Positions 1-8,639 of a stretch of 32,962 bases of DNA are shown here, piece after piece; position 1 is the first letter of the stretch, and every line of letters begins with the position of its first letter. The translations under genes were made by a program, and so were the position numbers. The notes beneath the pieces are model-generated. The model saw only the letters and a program-made list of their open reading frames with translations, had not been told where the DNA came from and ran no database searches. Source of the stretch: Lentisphaerota bacterium (GTDB taxonomy: Bacteria > Verrucomicrobiota > Kiritimatiellia > CAIQIC01 > Lenti-01); NCBI GenBank assembly GCA_012511885.1, contig JAAZFE010000092.1, positions 1 through 32,962 of the forward strand, written 5' to 3'.

Positions 1-112
1 CTGCCTAAAACCACCGCTTAGGCTTGCCAGACAGCCCAAATCCTGCCACTTTGACCCCGAGTAGCAACCCAAGGCGAGGAAACGCTAGAACAAAACCCTG
101 GTGTTGCAATAG
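1..112. other. Left-edge non-coding stretch
   Basis: No gene is visible in this stretch. It lies directly downstream of the broken transposase frame and may be the decayed end of the same insertion. The bases around 37-60 (a CCTGCCACTTTGACC-like string) resemble the repeated end sequences of some insertion elements, but I cannot pair them with a matching end inside the window, so no element boundary is called. Confidence 0.3.
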
Positions 113-676
113 CTACTGGCTAACAAGTGTCGAAATGGCGATCCAGATCTGGGTCTTCACCGCATTTGGTGTAGTGCCGAGGAAAGTTTTAATGCGGAGG
201 TGATGTTTGCTCCACTTGAAGAACAGCTCGACCATCCATCGTGCTTTGTACAACTTGGCTATGGTCATGGCTGGCAGTGTGAAATCGTTGGTGAGAAACA
301 CGAGCAGAGAACTTGGATCGTCTGGGTTGCGAAACTTGATCCGGCGCAGAGGTTCGGGATACGCCCTGGCTGGGTAGAAATTTGTGAGAAGCACGGTCTG
401 CTCGCAGATCAGGCCAGTACTCCTGTCGGCCGAGTGAGAGTATCGACGTTGAAACTTGAAGTTGGTTTTGGCCCTGGTGACAAAGAACGCTCGGCAGGTG
501 TTGATTTCGAAACGCCGGGTGAAGTCGAGATAGGCACGGTCCATAAGATAGTATGCGCCGGGCATGGGGATGAGATTGTCTAGGATGTTGACATCGTGCA
601 TTCGCCCGTCGGAAATATGAATAAACTCGAGGATGTTGCCCCGAAGGTTCATCAAGGTATGATCGTATAGGCGGAT
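113..676 (-). pseudogene. IS4-family transposase remnant
   Basis: This is the catalytic C-terminal half of a DDE transposase of the IS4 type. The sequence shows the segment HISDGRMHDVN, the second catalytic Asp in MDRAYLDF, and near the end the IS4 signature Y-2-R-3-E-6-K (Y, R, E and K in LYKARWMVELFFKWSK). The frame is open only from 676, just after a stop at 677-679, so the N-terminal domain with the first Asp is missing. The only start codon in reach is a TTG at 655. The 3' end also breaks: the frame stops after ISTLVSQ, where relatives continue, and a +1 shift gives only a short resumption (VAI). At roughly 50% GC it is less GC-rich than the genes that follow. No terminal inverted repeats were found. 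It is a dead fragment, not an active element. Confidence 0.8.
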
Positions 677-951
677 TCAAGTCGACAACAGCCGTATATT
701 GTCATAACAAACTCACTATTAATATGTTGCGAAGGCACTCTTCTCAAACGTTGGGACACGAGTGATAATATGTGAGAATAATTTTCAGCCGTGGGATGAG
801 GCAAAAATCGGGTAATTTGCATGAAATCTGTCTCTTTTTGAGCCTGGATTATGCACGTGACAAGTCTGGCCCGGCGGGGCGAAGCTGTATGCACATACCG
901 CGAGCCCCGAATAATGCCGCAGACAGGTTGGAATCGTCGCGCCGAAGGGCA

Positions 952-1031
952 ACATGGATGAAAACTGAATTGTTCATGATTATTTCCGCATCATGCTGCT
1001 CTGCGGCAAATAACAATACTTTCATCCATGT
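952..1031. repeat. Imperfect inverted repeat
   Basis: The left arm 952-990 and right arm 1002-1031 are inverted copies. The outer 12 bases (ACATGGATGAAA against TTTCATCCATGT) match perfectly, and an inner block (ATTATTTCCGCA against TGCGGCAAATAA) matches with one gap or mismatch. The left arm has about nine extra bases in its middle. The loop is 11 bases. There is no T-run after it, so it is not a typical intrinsic terminator. It could be a hairpin remnant of a small inserted element. Confidence 0.6.
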
Positions 1032-1305
1032 TGATAAATTATTCAGGCAAAATCCGTCCACACGACGCTCCTTCAGCGCCAAATCAGCAAAAAACACCAA
1101 ATTTTGACCGTTTTTTGCCTTTCCGAGCTGATTTTAAGCATGATTTCTGCTCATACGCCGTCTTTTGAGCCTCTCGCTCGCCTGTTTACCCGCAAAGCCC
1201 CATTATTCAGCCTTACCTTCTCCCCGTGTGTAGTGAGCCGTGTGACGATCATTTCAGCCCATCTCCCGCATCGCCCACAAAACCAGGATAAATACACACA
1301 AATCT

Positions 1306-1333
1306 ATTTCCATATATAATTATATGTGGAAAT
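1306..1333. repeat. 28-bp near-perfect AT-rich palindrome
   Basis: Thirteen of 14 base pairs match around a central AATT. Its half-site TTTCCATATA (1307-1316) recurs at 1381-1390, and a variant, TTTTCACATA, lies at 1394-1403. The spacing and symmetry fit a set of operator half-sites for an unknown dimeric regulator, or simply a cruciform-prone AT island. It lies about 220 bp upstream of the promoter at 1527. Confidence 0.6.
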
Positions 1334-1461
1334 ATTGATATATATAACTTACTCTATCTCAAATTGTTGCCAAATTTAGTTTTCCATATAATATTTTCAC
1401 ATATGACAAAAATCGAGAATAAACAGCTCAAATCCACGCCTGCCATGATTCTACCCCCTCA

Positions 1462-1528
1462 TTTTGCATAATCCTGCCAACTTTTACGCGTTTTTCGTAT
1501 TTTTTGATCATATTTTTCGATTTTTTTT
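1462..1528. promoter_or_regulatory. Phased T-tracts upstream of promoter (predicted curved DNA)
   Basis: T-runs centred near 1463.5, 1483.5, 1493, 1502.5, 1515 and 1524.5 are spaced at roughly one or two helical turns and end at the -35 element of the promoter at 1527. Tracts in helical phase are known to curve DNA and can act as upstream activating sequence. The effect here is inferred. Confidence 0.45.
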
Positions 1529-1556
1529 GAGAGGAACTTGAATGTGACGCTATATT
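1527..1556 (+). promoter_or_regulatory. Sigma-70-like promoter for the Na/Pi-family gene
   Basis: TTGAGA (1527-1532), an 18-base spacer and TATATT (1551-1556). The predicted transcript start is near 1563-1564, giving a leader of about 20 bases to the ATG at 1585. The only Shine-Dalgarno-like bases in the leader are a weak CCGGA. Confidence 0.55.
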
Positions 1557-1584
1557 TTGTTACGGATTTCCACCGGACAAAATT

Positions 1585-3441
1585 ATGAGCGCACAAGATA
1601 TTTTCATGTTGTTATTTCAAGTTCTCGGCGGGCTGAGCCTGTTCATCTATGGCATGAACGTGATGACCAGCAGCCTGCGCGAGGCGGCTGGCAGCTCGCT
1701 TCGCACCATTCTGGCCCGCGCCACGCAAAGCCGGGTTCATGGCTCGGTGTTTGGCACCATGTTCGGCTTTTTGGCGCACTCGGGCGCCGCGGTGGCCGCG
1801 CTGGCCGGCTTCGTGAATGCCGGGGTCATGACCCTCGAACAGGCGATTGCTCCCGTGTTTGGCGCCAACATCGGCACATCGGTTTCCATGCTGATGATCT
1901 CCTTTCGGATTGCCGACTACTGCTGGGTGGTGATCGGCATCGGTTTCCTGCTGGACTCGTTGATTCCGTCGGAGCGATGGAGCAAGCTGGGTCGCGCGCT
2001 CATTGGCTTTGGTCTGCTGTTCCTAGGGATGGAGGTTATTTCGACAGGCATTGCGCCGCACAAGGACGCGTTGGAGCCCTGGCTGGTGCTGTTCCGCGGC
2101 GATGTATGGACTTATCGGCTGCTGAGCGTGGCGTTTTCGGCTCTGCTGACGGCGCTGATGACGTCATCGGGCGCCATGATTGGACTGTGCTTTGCGCTGA
2201 TCAAGGCGGGGATGTTTACCGAGTTCGAGCAGGCGGCGGTGGTGATTCTGGGCGCGCACATCGGCACGTGCATCGTGCCCATTGTGGCGGCGTTGCCCAT
2301 GAGTATTGGGGCGTGGCGCGTGGCCATTGCCCACTTGTGGTTCAACGTGCTGCACGTCATTTTGTTTCTGGTCATCTGGCCCGTTTCGGTCTGGAGCGCC
2401 AAGGCCATCTCCCCCGACCTGCTGGCCCAAGCCGCCTACTTCAACACCTATACGATGGTGGTCGGCACCCTGCTGTTTCTGCCCTTTCTGCGGCACTTTA
2501 CCAAACTGGTGCGCGTGAGCACCCCCTCGAAGGAACCCACCCCCGCCCCCTCGTTTCTGGACGACAAACTCTTCGCCCGGCCCGAACAGGCTCTGGCGGG
2601 TGTCGTGCGCGAACTGCGCCGCATGGCCGAAATCTGCGTGGACAGCATGATGCTCAACGGCGAGCTGATGCTCAATTTCAACCGCAAAACCCACCGCAAA
2701 CTCCTCTCCAACGAGGAAATCATCAACGAGGTGCGCGAGGCCGTCAGCGACTACCTCGGGCGTCTCACCAAACACTATCTCTCGCGGCGGCAGACCCTCT
2801 TTCTCCAGCACCTCGACCGCTGCATGAAGGACATCGAGCGCATCGGCGACTACCTGACTCATCTGGGCGAAACCACCCGCGAACGCACCGGCAATCCCGA
2901 GGCCCTTCTGCCCGAGGATCTCTTCAACACCTGGTTCAACCTGTTCCGCACCGCCAAACACGTCACCAGCCTCATGGCGAAATCGTTCGATCCAGATTCC
3001 GAAACGTTCCAGACCACGGCGCTGGCCATCTTGCGCGCGCGCGATGCCTATATGGTTCAGTCCATGGACGCCAAGGCCGACTATGCGGACGCCATCCGCA
3101 ATCGGCGCATCGCCCCCATCGCCGGCTATTATCTTGCGCGTTACATCGAGGACCTCGACCGCATGGTCCGGCGAATCAAGTCCATTGCTTTCGCCGTGCA
3201 GCAACCCGATTTCCGCGTCAAGGCCTACAAATTCAGGCGGGAGGCCGAACCGCCCCTCGCCTATGAGCCGCCCCACCGCGTGGACCCCGGCAAGTATCTG
3301 GCCCTGCTCCAAAAGGACATCCCTTATGACGAGGACGACGACGATCTTCCCGAGCTGATCCCGCGGAAAATTCCCAGCTCCTCGCCCCACAAGGCCCCCC
3401 CCGACGAACCGCCGCCCGAGTCGCCCCCGACGGCAACCTGA
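1585..3441 (+). CDS. Na/Pi-cotransporter family protein with PhoU-like C-terminal domain
   Basis: 618 aa. Residues about 1-310 are a polytopic membrane domain of the Na/Pi-cotransporter II type (NptA/YjbB-like), with the inverted-repeat landmarks GANIGTS (about residue 93) and GAHIGTC (about residue 225). Residues about 330-550 are helical, charged and PhoU-like, as in bacterial members of the family. The C-terminus is a Pro/Glu/Asp-rich tail. The family moves phosphate or related anions with sodium at the inner membrane. Both QSSS-type substrate motifs are altered here: AHSGAA at about 64-69 and MTSSGA at about 192-197 stand where relatives have QSSS, so the substrate is uncertain. Base composition changes inside the gene: the first half favours G, and from about 2400 the sequence favours C. 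The start was chosen for the promoter just upstream and for the full-length first helix. It ends directly against the convergent HD gene. Confidence 0.85.
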   Translation: MSAQDIFMLLFQVLGGLSLFIYGMNVMTSSLREAAGSSLRTILARATQSRVHGSVFGTMFGFLAHSGAAVAALAGFVNAGVMTLEQAIAPVFGANIGTSVSMLMISFRIADYCWVVIGIGFLLDSLIPSERWSKLGRALIGFGLLFLGMEVISTGIAPHKDALEPWLVLFRGDVWTYRLLSVAFSALLTALMTSSGAMIGLCFALIKAGMFTEFEQAAVVILGAHIGTCIVPIVAALPMSIGAWRVAIAHLWFNVLHVILFLVIWPVSVWSAKAISPDLLAQAAYFNTYTMVVGTLLFLPFLRHFTKLVRVSTPSKEPTPAPSFLDDKLFARPEQALAGVVRELRRMAEICVDSMMLNGELMLNFNRKTHRKLLSNEEIINEVREAVSDYLGRLTKHYLSRRQTLFLQHLDRCMKDIERIGDYLTHLGETTRERTGNPEALLPEDLFNTWFNLFRTAKHVTSLMAKSFDPDSETFQTTALAILRARDAYMVQSMDAKADYADAIRNRRIAPIAGYYLARYIEDLDRMVRRIKSIAFAVQQPDFRVKAYKFRREAEPPLAYEPPHRVDPGKYLALLQKDIPYDEDDDDLPELIPRKIPSSSPHKAPPDEPPPESPPTAT

Positions 3442-4071
3442 TCAGTCCGCCGCCGCCTGGTTTTCTGCAGGCCGTCCCCCGGCCACCGCGCGCAGCCCCA
3501 CCACGTTGTCGAGCAGTTCGCGCAGTTCGGCGGTGGCCAAAGCGCGATCCGCCGACGCAAAAAACTTGTCGAGCCCCTCGGCGCCATTCAGCTCATACAC
3601 GCTGGCCTGGAGACCCATTTCCAGCCGGTCTATTTCCTTGATCAAGCGGGCCTCGGCCGACTCCCCGCGCTCGAACTCCTCCCAGAGCGCGAGATAGTCC
3701 GCGCCGTTGGGCAAGTGGGCAAACACCCGATCCAGCGATTCCCTCTCCCGTGCCTGCTTCTCCTCCAGCGCCATCTCGTGGGGGATGATGTCGCCCGCGT
3801 GAATCTCGCCAAAATCGTGCAGCAGGGCCATGCGCAACAGCTTGAGCGGGTCCAGATTCGGGAACCAGGCGTCGGCAACCAGCATGGCCAGCACCGCCAC
3901 CCCCAGCGAGTGCTCGGCCACGGTCTCGCATTGCTCCTCGGCCACACCACCGCGCAACCACCCCTGCCGGTAAAGATTCTTGAGCTGGTTGAACTCGTAA
4001 TATACCCGCGCCAGCGGCGCCAGATCCCGCCCGTCCAGTTTGGCCGTCACCCGCGCCCGTTTGGTCTTCAT
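3442..4071 (-). CDS. HD-domain hydrolase, YfbR/HDDC2-like nucleotidase
   Basis: 209 aa. The metal-binding HD-domain residues are visible: His54 in AEHS, His85-Asp86 in LLHDFGE and Asp148 in EIDRLE. The HDFGEIHAGD context is typical of the YfbR/HDDC2 group, which removes phosphate from deoxynucleoside 5'-monophosphates in the cytoplasm. The exact substrate is inferred from the family. It follows glutamine synthetase III on the same strand with a 73-bp gap and may share its transcript. Its stop codon abuts the stop of the transporter gene from the other strand. The ATG at 4071 gives the usual length for the family. Confidence 0.8.
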   Translation of the reverse strand: MKTKRARVTAKLDGRDLAPLARVYYEFNQLKNLYRQGWLRGGVAEEQCETVAEHSLGVAVLAMLVADAWFPNLDPLKLLRMALLHDFGEIHAGDIIPHEMALEEKQARERESLDRVFAHLPNGADYLALWEEFERGESAEARLIKEIDRLEMGLQASVYELNGAEGLDKFFASADRALATAELRELLDNVVGLRAVAGGRPAENQAAAD

Positions 4072-4144
4072 GATCCTGATTCCTTATGCTCGTGGCCATC
4101 AGCCCGCAACCGCCGTGTCCCCGGCACCGCCGCGCGATGCCACC

Positions 4145-6319
4145 TCACTTGATGAACAGCATTTCCTGATAGGTCGGCAGCGGCCAGAGATCGTCCGGCA
4201 CAATGCATTCGAGCTCGTCCACAATCACGCGCACCGCGTCCATGGCGGGCATGATCACTTCGCGGCAATAGAGCGCGTGGCGGGGCATATCCGGGTGCTC
4301 CTCACGTTCGAGGGCCTTGCGCAACGCCTCGTTGCGCTGCTGCAAATCGGCCACCAGCTTGCACAGCTCATCCAGCACCGTGGTGCAGTGCTTCCGGCCC
4401 ATCTGCTTCAACGCCAGCGAGGTCTCCGCCAACAGTTTCTGATAGGTCACCGCCGCCGGGAAAATCATGGTCTTCGAGATTTCGAACGCGAGACGTCCCT
4501 CGATCATGATGTCCTTGATGTACTTCTCGAGATAGATCTCGTTGCGGCTATGGAACTCGCGCACCGAAAGCACATCGTGCCGGGTCAGCACCTCGTCGTT
4601 CGCCTTGTTCTGGGCGGCCGGGATGGCTTCCGCCGTGTGGCGGGCATGAGGCAGACCGCGCTTGGCGGCCTCCGCGCGCCACGCCTCGGTATAGCCGTCG
4701 CCATTAAAAATGATCCGCCGATGCCGGCTGATGATCTGCTGGATCACCTTCTGGGTGGCCGCGCCCAACTCCGCGGGCGTCCGGGCTTTGGCCGCCTCCA
4801 AACGATCCGCAATATAGCCGAGCGAATCGGCCACAATCGTGTTCAGAATCACTAGCGGCCCGGCCACAGACTGGTTCGCGCCCAGCCCGCGAAACTCGAA
4901 CTTGTTGCCGGTAAAGGCGAATGGGCTCGTGCGGTTGCGGTCGCCACTATCCATGGGCAGCGGCGGCAGGGTATCCACACCCACGCTGAGCACACCCGGC
5001 GCCTTGGCACGGCTGCGGCTGCCCCGCGCGATGCTCTCGAACACCTCGGTCAGCTGCTCGCCAAGGAAGATGGACAAGATGGCCGGGGGCGCTTCGTTCG
5101 CACCCAGACGGTGGTCGTTGCCCGCGTGCGCGATGGATGCGCGCAACAGCGACGCATGCCGGTCCACCGCGCGGATCACCGCCGCGCACACCGCCAAAAA
5201 CTGCATGTTCTGATGCGGCGTGTCGCCCGGCTCCAGCAGGTTGAAATCACGCGTGCCCAGCGACCAGTTCAAATGCTTGCCCGACCCGTTGATGCCCGCA
5301 AAGGGCTTTTCGTGCAGCAGGCAGGTCATGCCATAGCGGCGCGCCACCCGCTGCAGAACCGTCATGGTCAGATACTGGTGATCCGCCGCCACGTTGGCGT
5401 TCTCATAGACCGGCGCCAGCTCATACTGTCCCGGCGCGACCTCGTTGTGCCGCGTCTTGATCGGCACGCCCAGCTTGTACAGCTCGCGCTCGACCTCCAG
5501 CATGAACGCCAGCACCCGCTCGGGAATCGCCCCGAAATACTGGTCCTCCATCTCCTGACCCTTGGGCGGCTTGGCGCCAAACAACGTGCGCCCCGCGCTG
5601 ATCAAGTCCGGCCGCGCGAAGAAAAAGTTGCGGTCCACCAGAAAATATTCCTGCTCGCAGCCGACCATCGGCACAATGCGCTCCTTCACCTTGCGCCCGA
5701 AGAGCCGCAGCAGGCGCTGGGCCTGCACGTTCAGCGCCTGCATCGAGCGCAGCAACGGAGTCTTCATGTCCAGCGCCTCGCCGGTCCACGAACAGAACAC
5801 CGTGGGAATACACAGCGTGGTCCCGTTGGGGTTCTCCAAAATATAGGCCGGGCTGGTCACATCCCAGGCCGTGTAGCCGCGCGCCTCGAACATCGCCCGG
5901 ATGCCCCCCGACGGGAAACTCGAGGCGTCCGACTCCCCCTGAATGAGCTGCTGCGCCGAAAACTCCGCCAGCGCCCCCCCGTGGCCGTCCGGCTCCAGAA
6001 AACTATCGTGCTTCTCGGCGGTCAGGCCGGTCAGCGGATAAAATACATGCGCGTAGTGGGTGGCGCCCTTCTCAATCGCCCAGTCCCGCATCGCCTTGGC
6101 CACTTCGGTGGCCACCGACACATCCAGCTTGGTGCCGCGGTCAATCGTCCGGCGCAGCGCTTGATAGGCCGTGGCCGGCAACCGCGCCTTCATGATGCGG
6201 TCGTCAAACACATTCGACCCGAAAATCTCGCGGGCTGGCGTCTTCGAAAAGTCCAGCGCCGGGGCGGTCGCCCGATAGTTGGTCACCGCCGCAATCGCGT
6301 TCAATCTTGCCATGCTCAT
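4145..6319 (-). CDS. glnN: Glutamine synthetase type III
   Basis: 724 aa, the usual size for GSIII, which makes glutamine from glutamate, ammonia and ATP in the cytoplasm as a dodecamer. The GSIII N-terminal segment is visible ([11 protein letters not shown] near residue 33). The catalytic core follows with [10 protein letters not shown] (metal-binding Glu residues), [12 protein letters not shown] (glutamate/ammonia site) and [16 protein letters not shown] (ATP and metal site). The C-terminal extension is also of type III. The frame is open much further upstream, but family homology begins at MSMARLNAI, and an AGAGG sequence lies 8 bases before this ATG, so 6319 is chosen. It is divergent from argB across a 214-bp gap, which places a nitrogen-assimilation enzyme beside arginine synthesis. 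Confidence 0.93.
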   Translation of the reverse strand: MSMARLNAIAAVTNYRATAPALDFSKTPAREIFGSNVFDDRIMKARLPATAYQALRRTIDRGTKLDVSVATEVAKAMRDWAIEKGATHYAHVFYPLTGLTAEKHDSFLEPDGHGGALAEFSAQQLIQGESDASSFPSGGIRAMFEARGYTAWDVTSPAYILENPNGTTLCIPTVFCSWTGEALDMKTPLLRSMQALNVQAQRLLRLFGRKVKERIVPMVGCEQEYFLVDRNFFFARPDLISAGRTLFGAKPPKGQEMEDQYFGAIPERVLAFMLEVERELYKLGVPIKTRHNEVAPGQYELAPVYENANVAADHQYLTMTVLQRVARRYGMTCLLHEKPFAGINGSGKHLNWSLGTRDFNLLEPGDTPHQNMQFLAVCAAVIRAVDRHASLLRASIAHAGNDHRLGANEAPPAILSIFLGEQLTEVFESIARGSRSRAKAPGVLSVGVDTLPPLPMDSGDRNRTSPFAFTGNKFEFRGLGANQSVAGPLVILNTIVADSLGYIADRLEAAKARTPAELGAATQKVIQQIISRHRRIIFNGDGYTEAWRAEAAKRGLPHARHTAEAIPAAQNKANDEVLTRHDVLSVREFHSRNEIYLEKYIKDIMIEGRLAFEISKTMIFPAAVTYQKLLAETSLALKQMGRKHCTTVLDELCKLVADLQQRNEALRKALEREEHPDMPRHALYCREVIMPAMDAVRVIVDELECIVPDDLWPLPTYQEMLFIK

Positions 6320-6533
6320 GCTATCCGCCTCTTTCTCGTCCACGTCACGCATTGGCGCAAGGCACACCCATCCACTCCCGCGGAAAGCTCCCGCCGGCCA
6401 GCGCGTGCCTCGTCCTCCAACACGAGACGGCCCACAGTGTGCCCCTTGCCGTTCAAGAAAGCAAGAAAACCACGGCGCAGACTTTTTCCTTCCCCTGCAG
6501 GCGGCAGACGCCGATACTATCCGCCATACGCCT
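6320..6533. promoter_or_regulatory. Divergent intergenic region glnN/argB
   Basis: 214 bp that must hold the promoters for both genes. On the + strand, TACTAT (6515-6520) is a possible -10 for argB with a very short leader, but I see no good -35. On the minus strand, TTGAAC and TTGCTT strings lie about 130 bp upstream of glnN without a clear -10. No convincing sigma-54 site or riboswitch was seen. Confidence 0.3.
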
Positions 6534-7415
6534 ATGAAACAAGTGATCCAAAAAGCCAATGTCCTGATCGAGGCGCTGCCGCATATCCAGCAGTTCCGGG
6601 GCGACACCGTCGTGGTCAAATTCGGCGGCTCCTCCATGGACAACCCCGATCTCATCCGCAACATCCTCGAAGACATCGCCTTCATGAGCTGCGTAGGCAT
6701 GCGCCCCGTGCTCGTGCATGGCGGCGGCAAGTCCATCAACATGCGCATGAAGCAGCAGGGCCTCCAGGCCACCTTCCTCCAGGGCCTGCGGGTGACCGAT
6801 GCCGCCACCATCGAGATTGTCGAGCAGGTCCTCAACCGCGAAGTCAACCCCCACCTGGTGGACACCCTCAACCAGCTCGGGTGCAAAGCCCGTGGCATCC
6901 ATGGCGAAGACATCATCACCGCGCGCCGCCATACCATTGTGGACCCCGACACCGGCAACGTCCTGGACTGGGGCTTTGTCGGCGCCATCACCCGCGTGGA
7001 TGTGCTCCCCGTCAAGGCCTACCTCGAAGCCGATATCACCCCCGTCATCACCCCCCTCGGCGCCGACGCCGACCAGCACCTCTATAACATCAACGCCGAC
7101 GCGGCCGCGGCCGCCCTCGCCGAACGCCTCCAAGCCCGCAAACTCGTCTTCCTGTCCGACGTTCCCGGACTCCTCGCCGACCCCACCGACCGCTCCTCCC
7201 TCCTCAGCACTCTGCACCTCTTTGAGGTGGAAGACCTCGTCAAGCGCGGCGTCATTGCCGGCGGTATGTTGCCCAAGATTGATGGCGCCCTCAAAGCCCT
7301 CAAGGCCGGCGTGCGCAAAACCCACATCATTGATGCCGCCCTGCCCCACTCCCTTCTCCTCGAACTGTTCACCGACAAAGGAATCGGCACGGAGATTGTT
7401 CGCGATGACCTCTGA
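6534..7415 (+). CDS. argB: Acetylglutamate kinase
   Basis: 293 aa. It phosphorylates N-acetylglutamate, the second step of arginine synthesis, in the cytoplasm. Family marks are the N-terminal KFGGSSMDN (phosphate loop, about residue 34), VHGGGKSIN (about 62) and the C-terminal DVPGLL and GGMLPKI segments that bind ATP and substrate. The N-terminal helix of about 20 residues before the first strand is typical of the hexameric, arginine-inhibited form, so feedback control by arginine is plausible but inferred. ATG 6534 is the start because it gives the standard N-terminus; the open frame extends further upstream without homology. No clear ribosome site precedes it. It overlaps argD by 11 bases. 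Confidence 0.93.
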   Translation: MKQVIQKANVLIEALPHIQQFRGDTVVVKFGGSSMDNPDLIRNILEDIAFMSCVGMRPVLVHGGGKSINMRMKQQGLQATFLQGLRVTDAATIEIVEQVLNREVNPHLVDTLNQLGCKARGIHGEDIITARRHTIVDPDTGNVLDWGFVGAITRVDVLPVKAYLEADITPVITPLGADADQHLYNINADAAAAALAERLQARKLVFLSDVPGLLADPTDRSSLLSTLHLFEVEDLVKRGVIAGGMLPKIDGALKALKAGVRKTHIIDAALPHSLLLELFTDKGIGTEIVRDDL

Positions 7416-8580
7416 CCCCAAACTCCTCCACAAGCAATACGTCATGCCCACCTACGCCCCCGGGCTCACCCTCGTCCGTGGCGAAGGCGTCACCGTCTGG
7501 GACGACACCGGCAAGGCCTACCTCGACTGCACCGCCGGCATCGCCGTCTGCAACACGGGCCATTGCCATCCGGCCGTGGTCGCCGCTATCCAGAGCCAGG
7601 CCGCCACCCTGATGCACTGCTCGAACCTCTTCCACAATCTGGTTCAGCCACGGCTGGCCCAGCGCCTCGCCGAACTCACCCTTGGCGGCAAGGTCTTCTT
7701 CTGCAACTCCGGCGCCGAAGCCAACGAGGCCCTCTTCAAAATCGCGCGCAAGTGGGGCTCCGCCGACGGCCGCTACGAAATCATCACCATGAAAAACTCC
7801 TTTCATGGCCGCACCCTCGCCACCATGACCGCCACCGGCCAAACCAAATATCAGCAGGGCTACGCTCCCCTCATGCCCGGATTTGTTTACGCCGATTTCA
7901 ACCAGCTCGACTCCGTGCGCGCCGCCATCACCCCCGCCACCGTCGCCATCCTCTGCGAGGCCGTCCAGGGCGAGGGCGGCGTCATCCCCGCCACCCCCGA
8001 CTTCATGACCGGTTTGCGCGACCTGTGCGACCAACACGACCTGCTGCTCTTCTTCGACGAGGTCCAATGTGGCATCGGCCGCACCGGAGCCTGGTTCGGC
8101 TATCAGCACTATAATGTGCGCCCCGACGGCTTCTCCATGGCCAAGGCCCTCGGCGGCGGCTTCCCCATCGGCGCCGCCACCGTCACCCCCGAACTGGCCG
8201 ACATCTTCCAGCCCGGCAACCATGCCAGCACCTTCGGCGGCACCCCCCTCGCCGCCGCCGCCGCCCTCGCCGTGCTCGACACCGTCGAAAACGAGCGCCT
8301 GATTGACAACGCCAACCAGATGGGCGCCCTCCTCAAGGACGGTCTGGCCACCCTCGCCCAAAAGTACCCGCTCATCCGGACCATCCGCGGCCTCGGCCTC
8401 ATGATCGGCGTCGAACTCACCGTGCCCGCCAAGCCCCTCGAAGCCCGCCTGCGCGATAACGGCCTCCTCTGCATCGCCACCGGCGAAAACGTCCTGCGTT
8501 TTGTGCCCCCCCTCGTCATCCGCGAGCCCCATATCCGCCAAATCCTCAAGGCCCTCGACCAAGTCCTCGCAACCGCATAG
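7405..8580 (+). CDS. argD: Acetylornithine aminotransferase
   Basis: 391 aa, a class III PLP-dependent aminotransferase that converts N-acetylglutamate semialdehyde to N-acetylornithine with glutamate as amino donor. Visible marks are the CNSGAEANEAL segment that holds the cofactor phosphate, DEVQCGIGRTG with the Asp that contacts the PLP ring, and the cofactor lysine, Lys247 in SMAKALGGG. The start ATG lies inside the last codons of argB, so the two are translationally coupled. ArgD, AstC and ornithine aminotransferase are hard to tell apart by sequence alone; the argB neighbour supports argD. Confidence 0.92.
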   Translation: MTSDPKLLHKQYVMPTYAPGLTLVRGEGVTVWDDTGKAYLDCTAGIAVCNTGHCHPAVVAAIQSQAATLMHCSNLFHNLVQPRLAQRLAELTLGGKVFFCNSGAEANEALFKIARKWGSADGRYEIITMKNSFHGRTLATMTATGQTKYQQGYAPLMPGFVYADFNQLDSVRAAITPATVAILCEAVQGEGGVIPATPDFMTGLRDLCDQHDLLLFFDEVQCGIGRTGAWFGYQHYNVRPDGFSMAKALGGGFPIGAATVTPELADIFQPGNHASTFGGTPLAAAAALAVLDTVENERLIDNANQMGALLKDGLATLAQKYPLIRTIRGLGLMIGVELTVPAKPLEARLRDNGLLCIATGENVLRFVPPLVIREPHIRQILKALDQVLATA

Positions 8581-8603
8581 CCTTCCCCCCCTCCTCTTCC
8601 GGG

Positions 8604-8631
8604 TTGACCCTTCGCGCCAATTCGCTACATT
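8604..8631 (+). promoter_or_regulatory. Promoter giving a near-leaderless nuclease transcript
   Basis: TTGACC (8604-8609), a 16-base spacer and TACATT (8626-8631). Transcription would start at about 8638-8640, essentially on the A of the ATG at 8640. No ribosome site could then be present, so a leaderless mRNA is predicted. Confidence 0.55.
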
Positions 8632-8639
8632 CAATCCCG

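Larger units (their letters stand above)
680..1584. other. AT-rich intergenic region, no gene seen
   Basis: About 0.9 kb between the transposase remnant and the Na/Pi-family gene. Short open frames exist on both strands, but none has a recognisable product, a ribosome site or codon use like the neighbours. It contains an imperfect inverted repeat (952-1031), a 28-bp AT-rich palindrome (1306-1333) with related half-sites near 1381 and 1394, T-tracts spaced about one helical turn apart (about 1462-1528) and a promoter (1527-1556). No tRNA or rRNA is recognisable. It may be a mixture of decayed inserted DNA and a long regulatory leader. Confidence 0.6.

Noticed and set aside
849-1319. Small open frames in the AT-rich region as hypothetical genes
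   Set aside because: Overlapping frames on both strands, no ribosome sites, no motifs, and they span the inverted repeat; they look like chance.
5111-7087. 658-aa plus-strand open frame crossing glnN and argB
   Set aside because: It is antisense to glutamine synthetase III for most of its length and then out of frame with argB; the product is Arg/His/Pro-rich without motifs.
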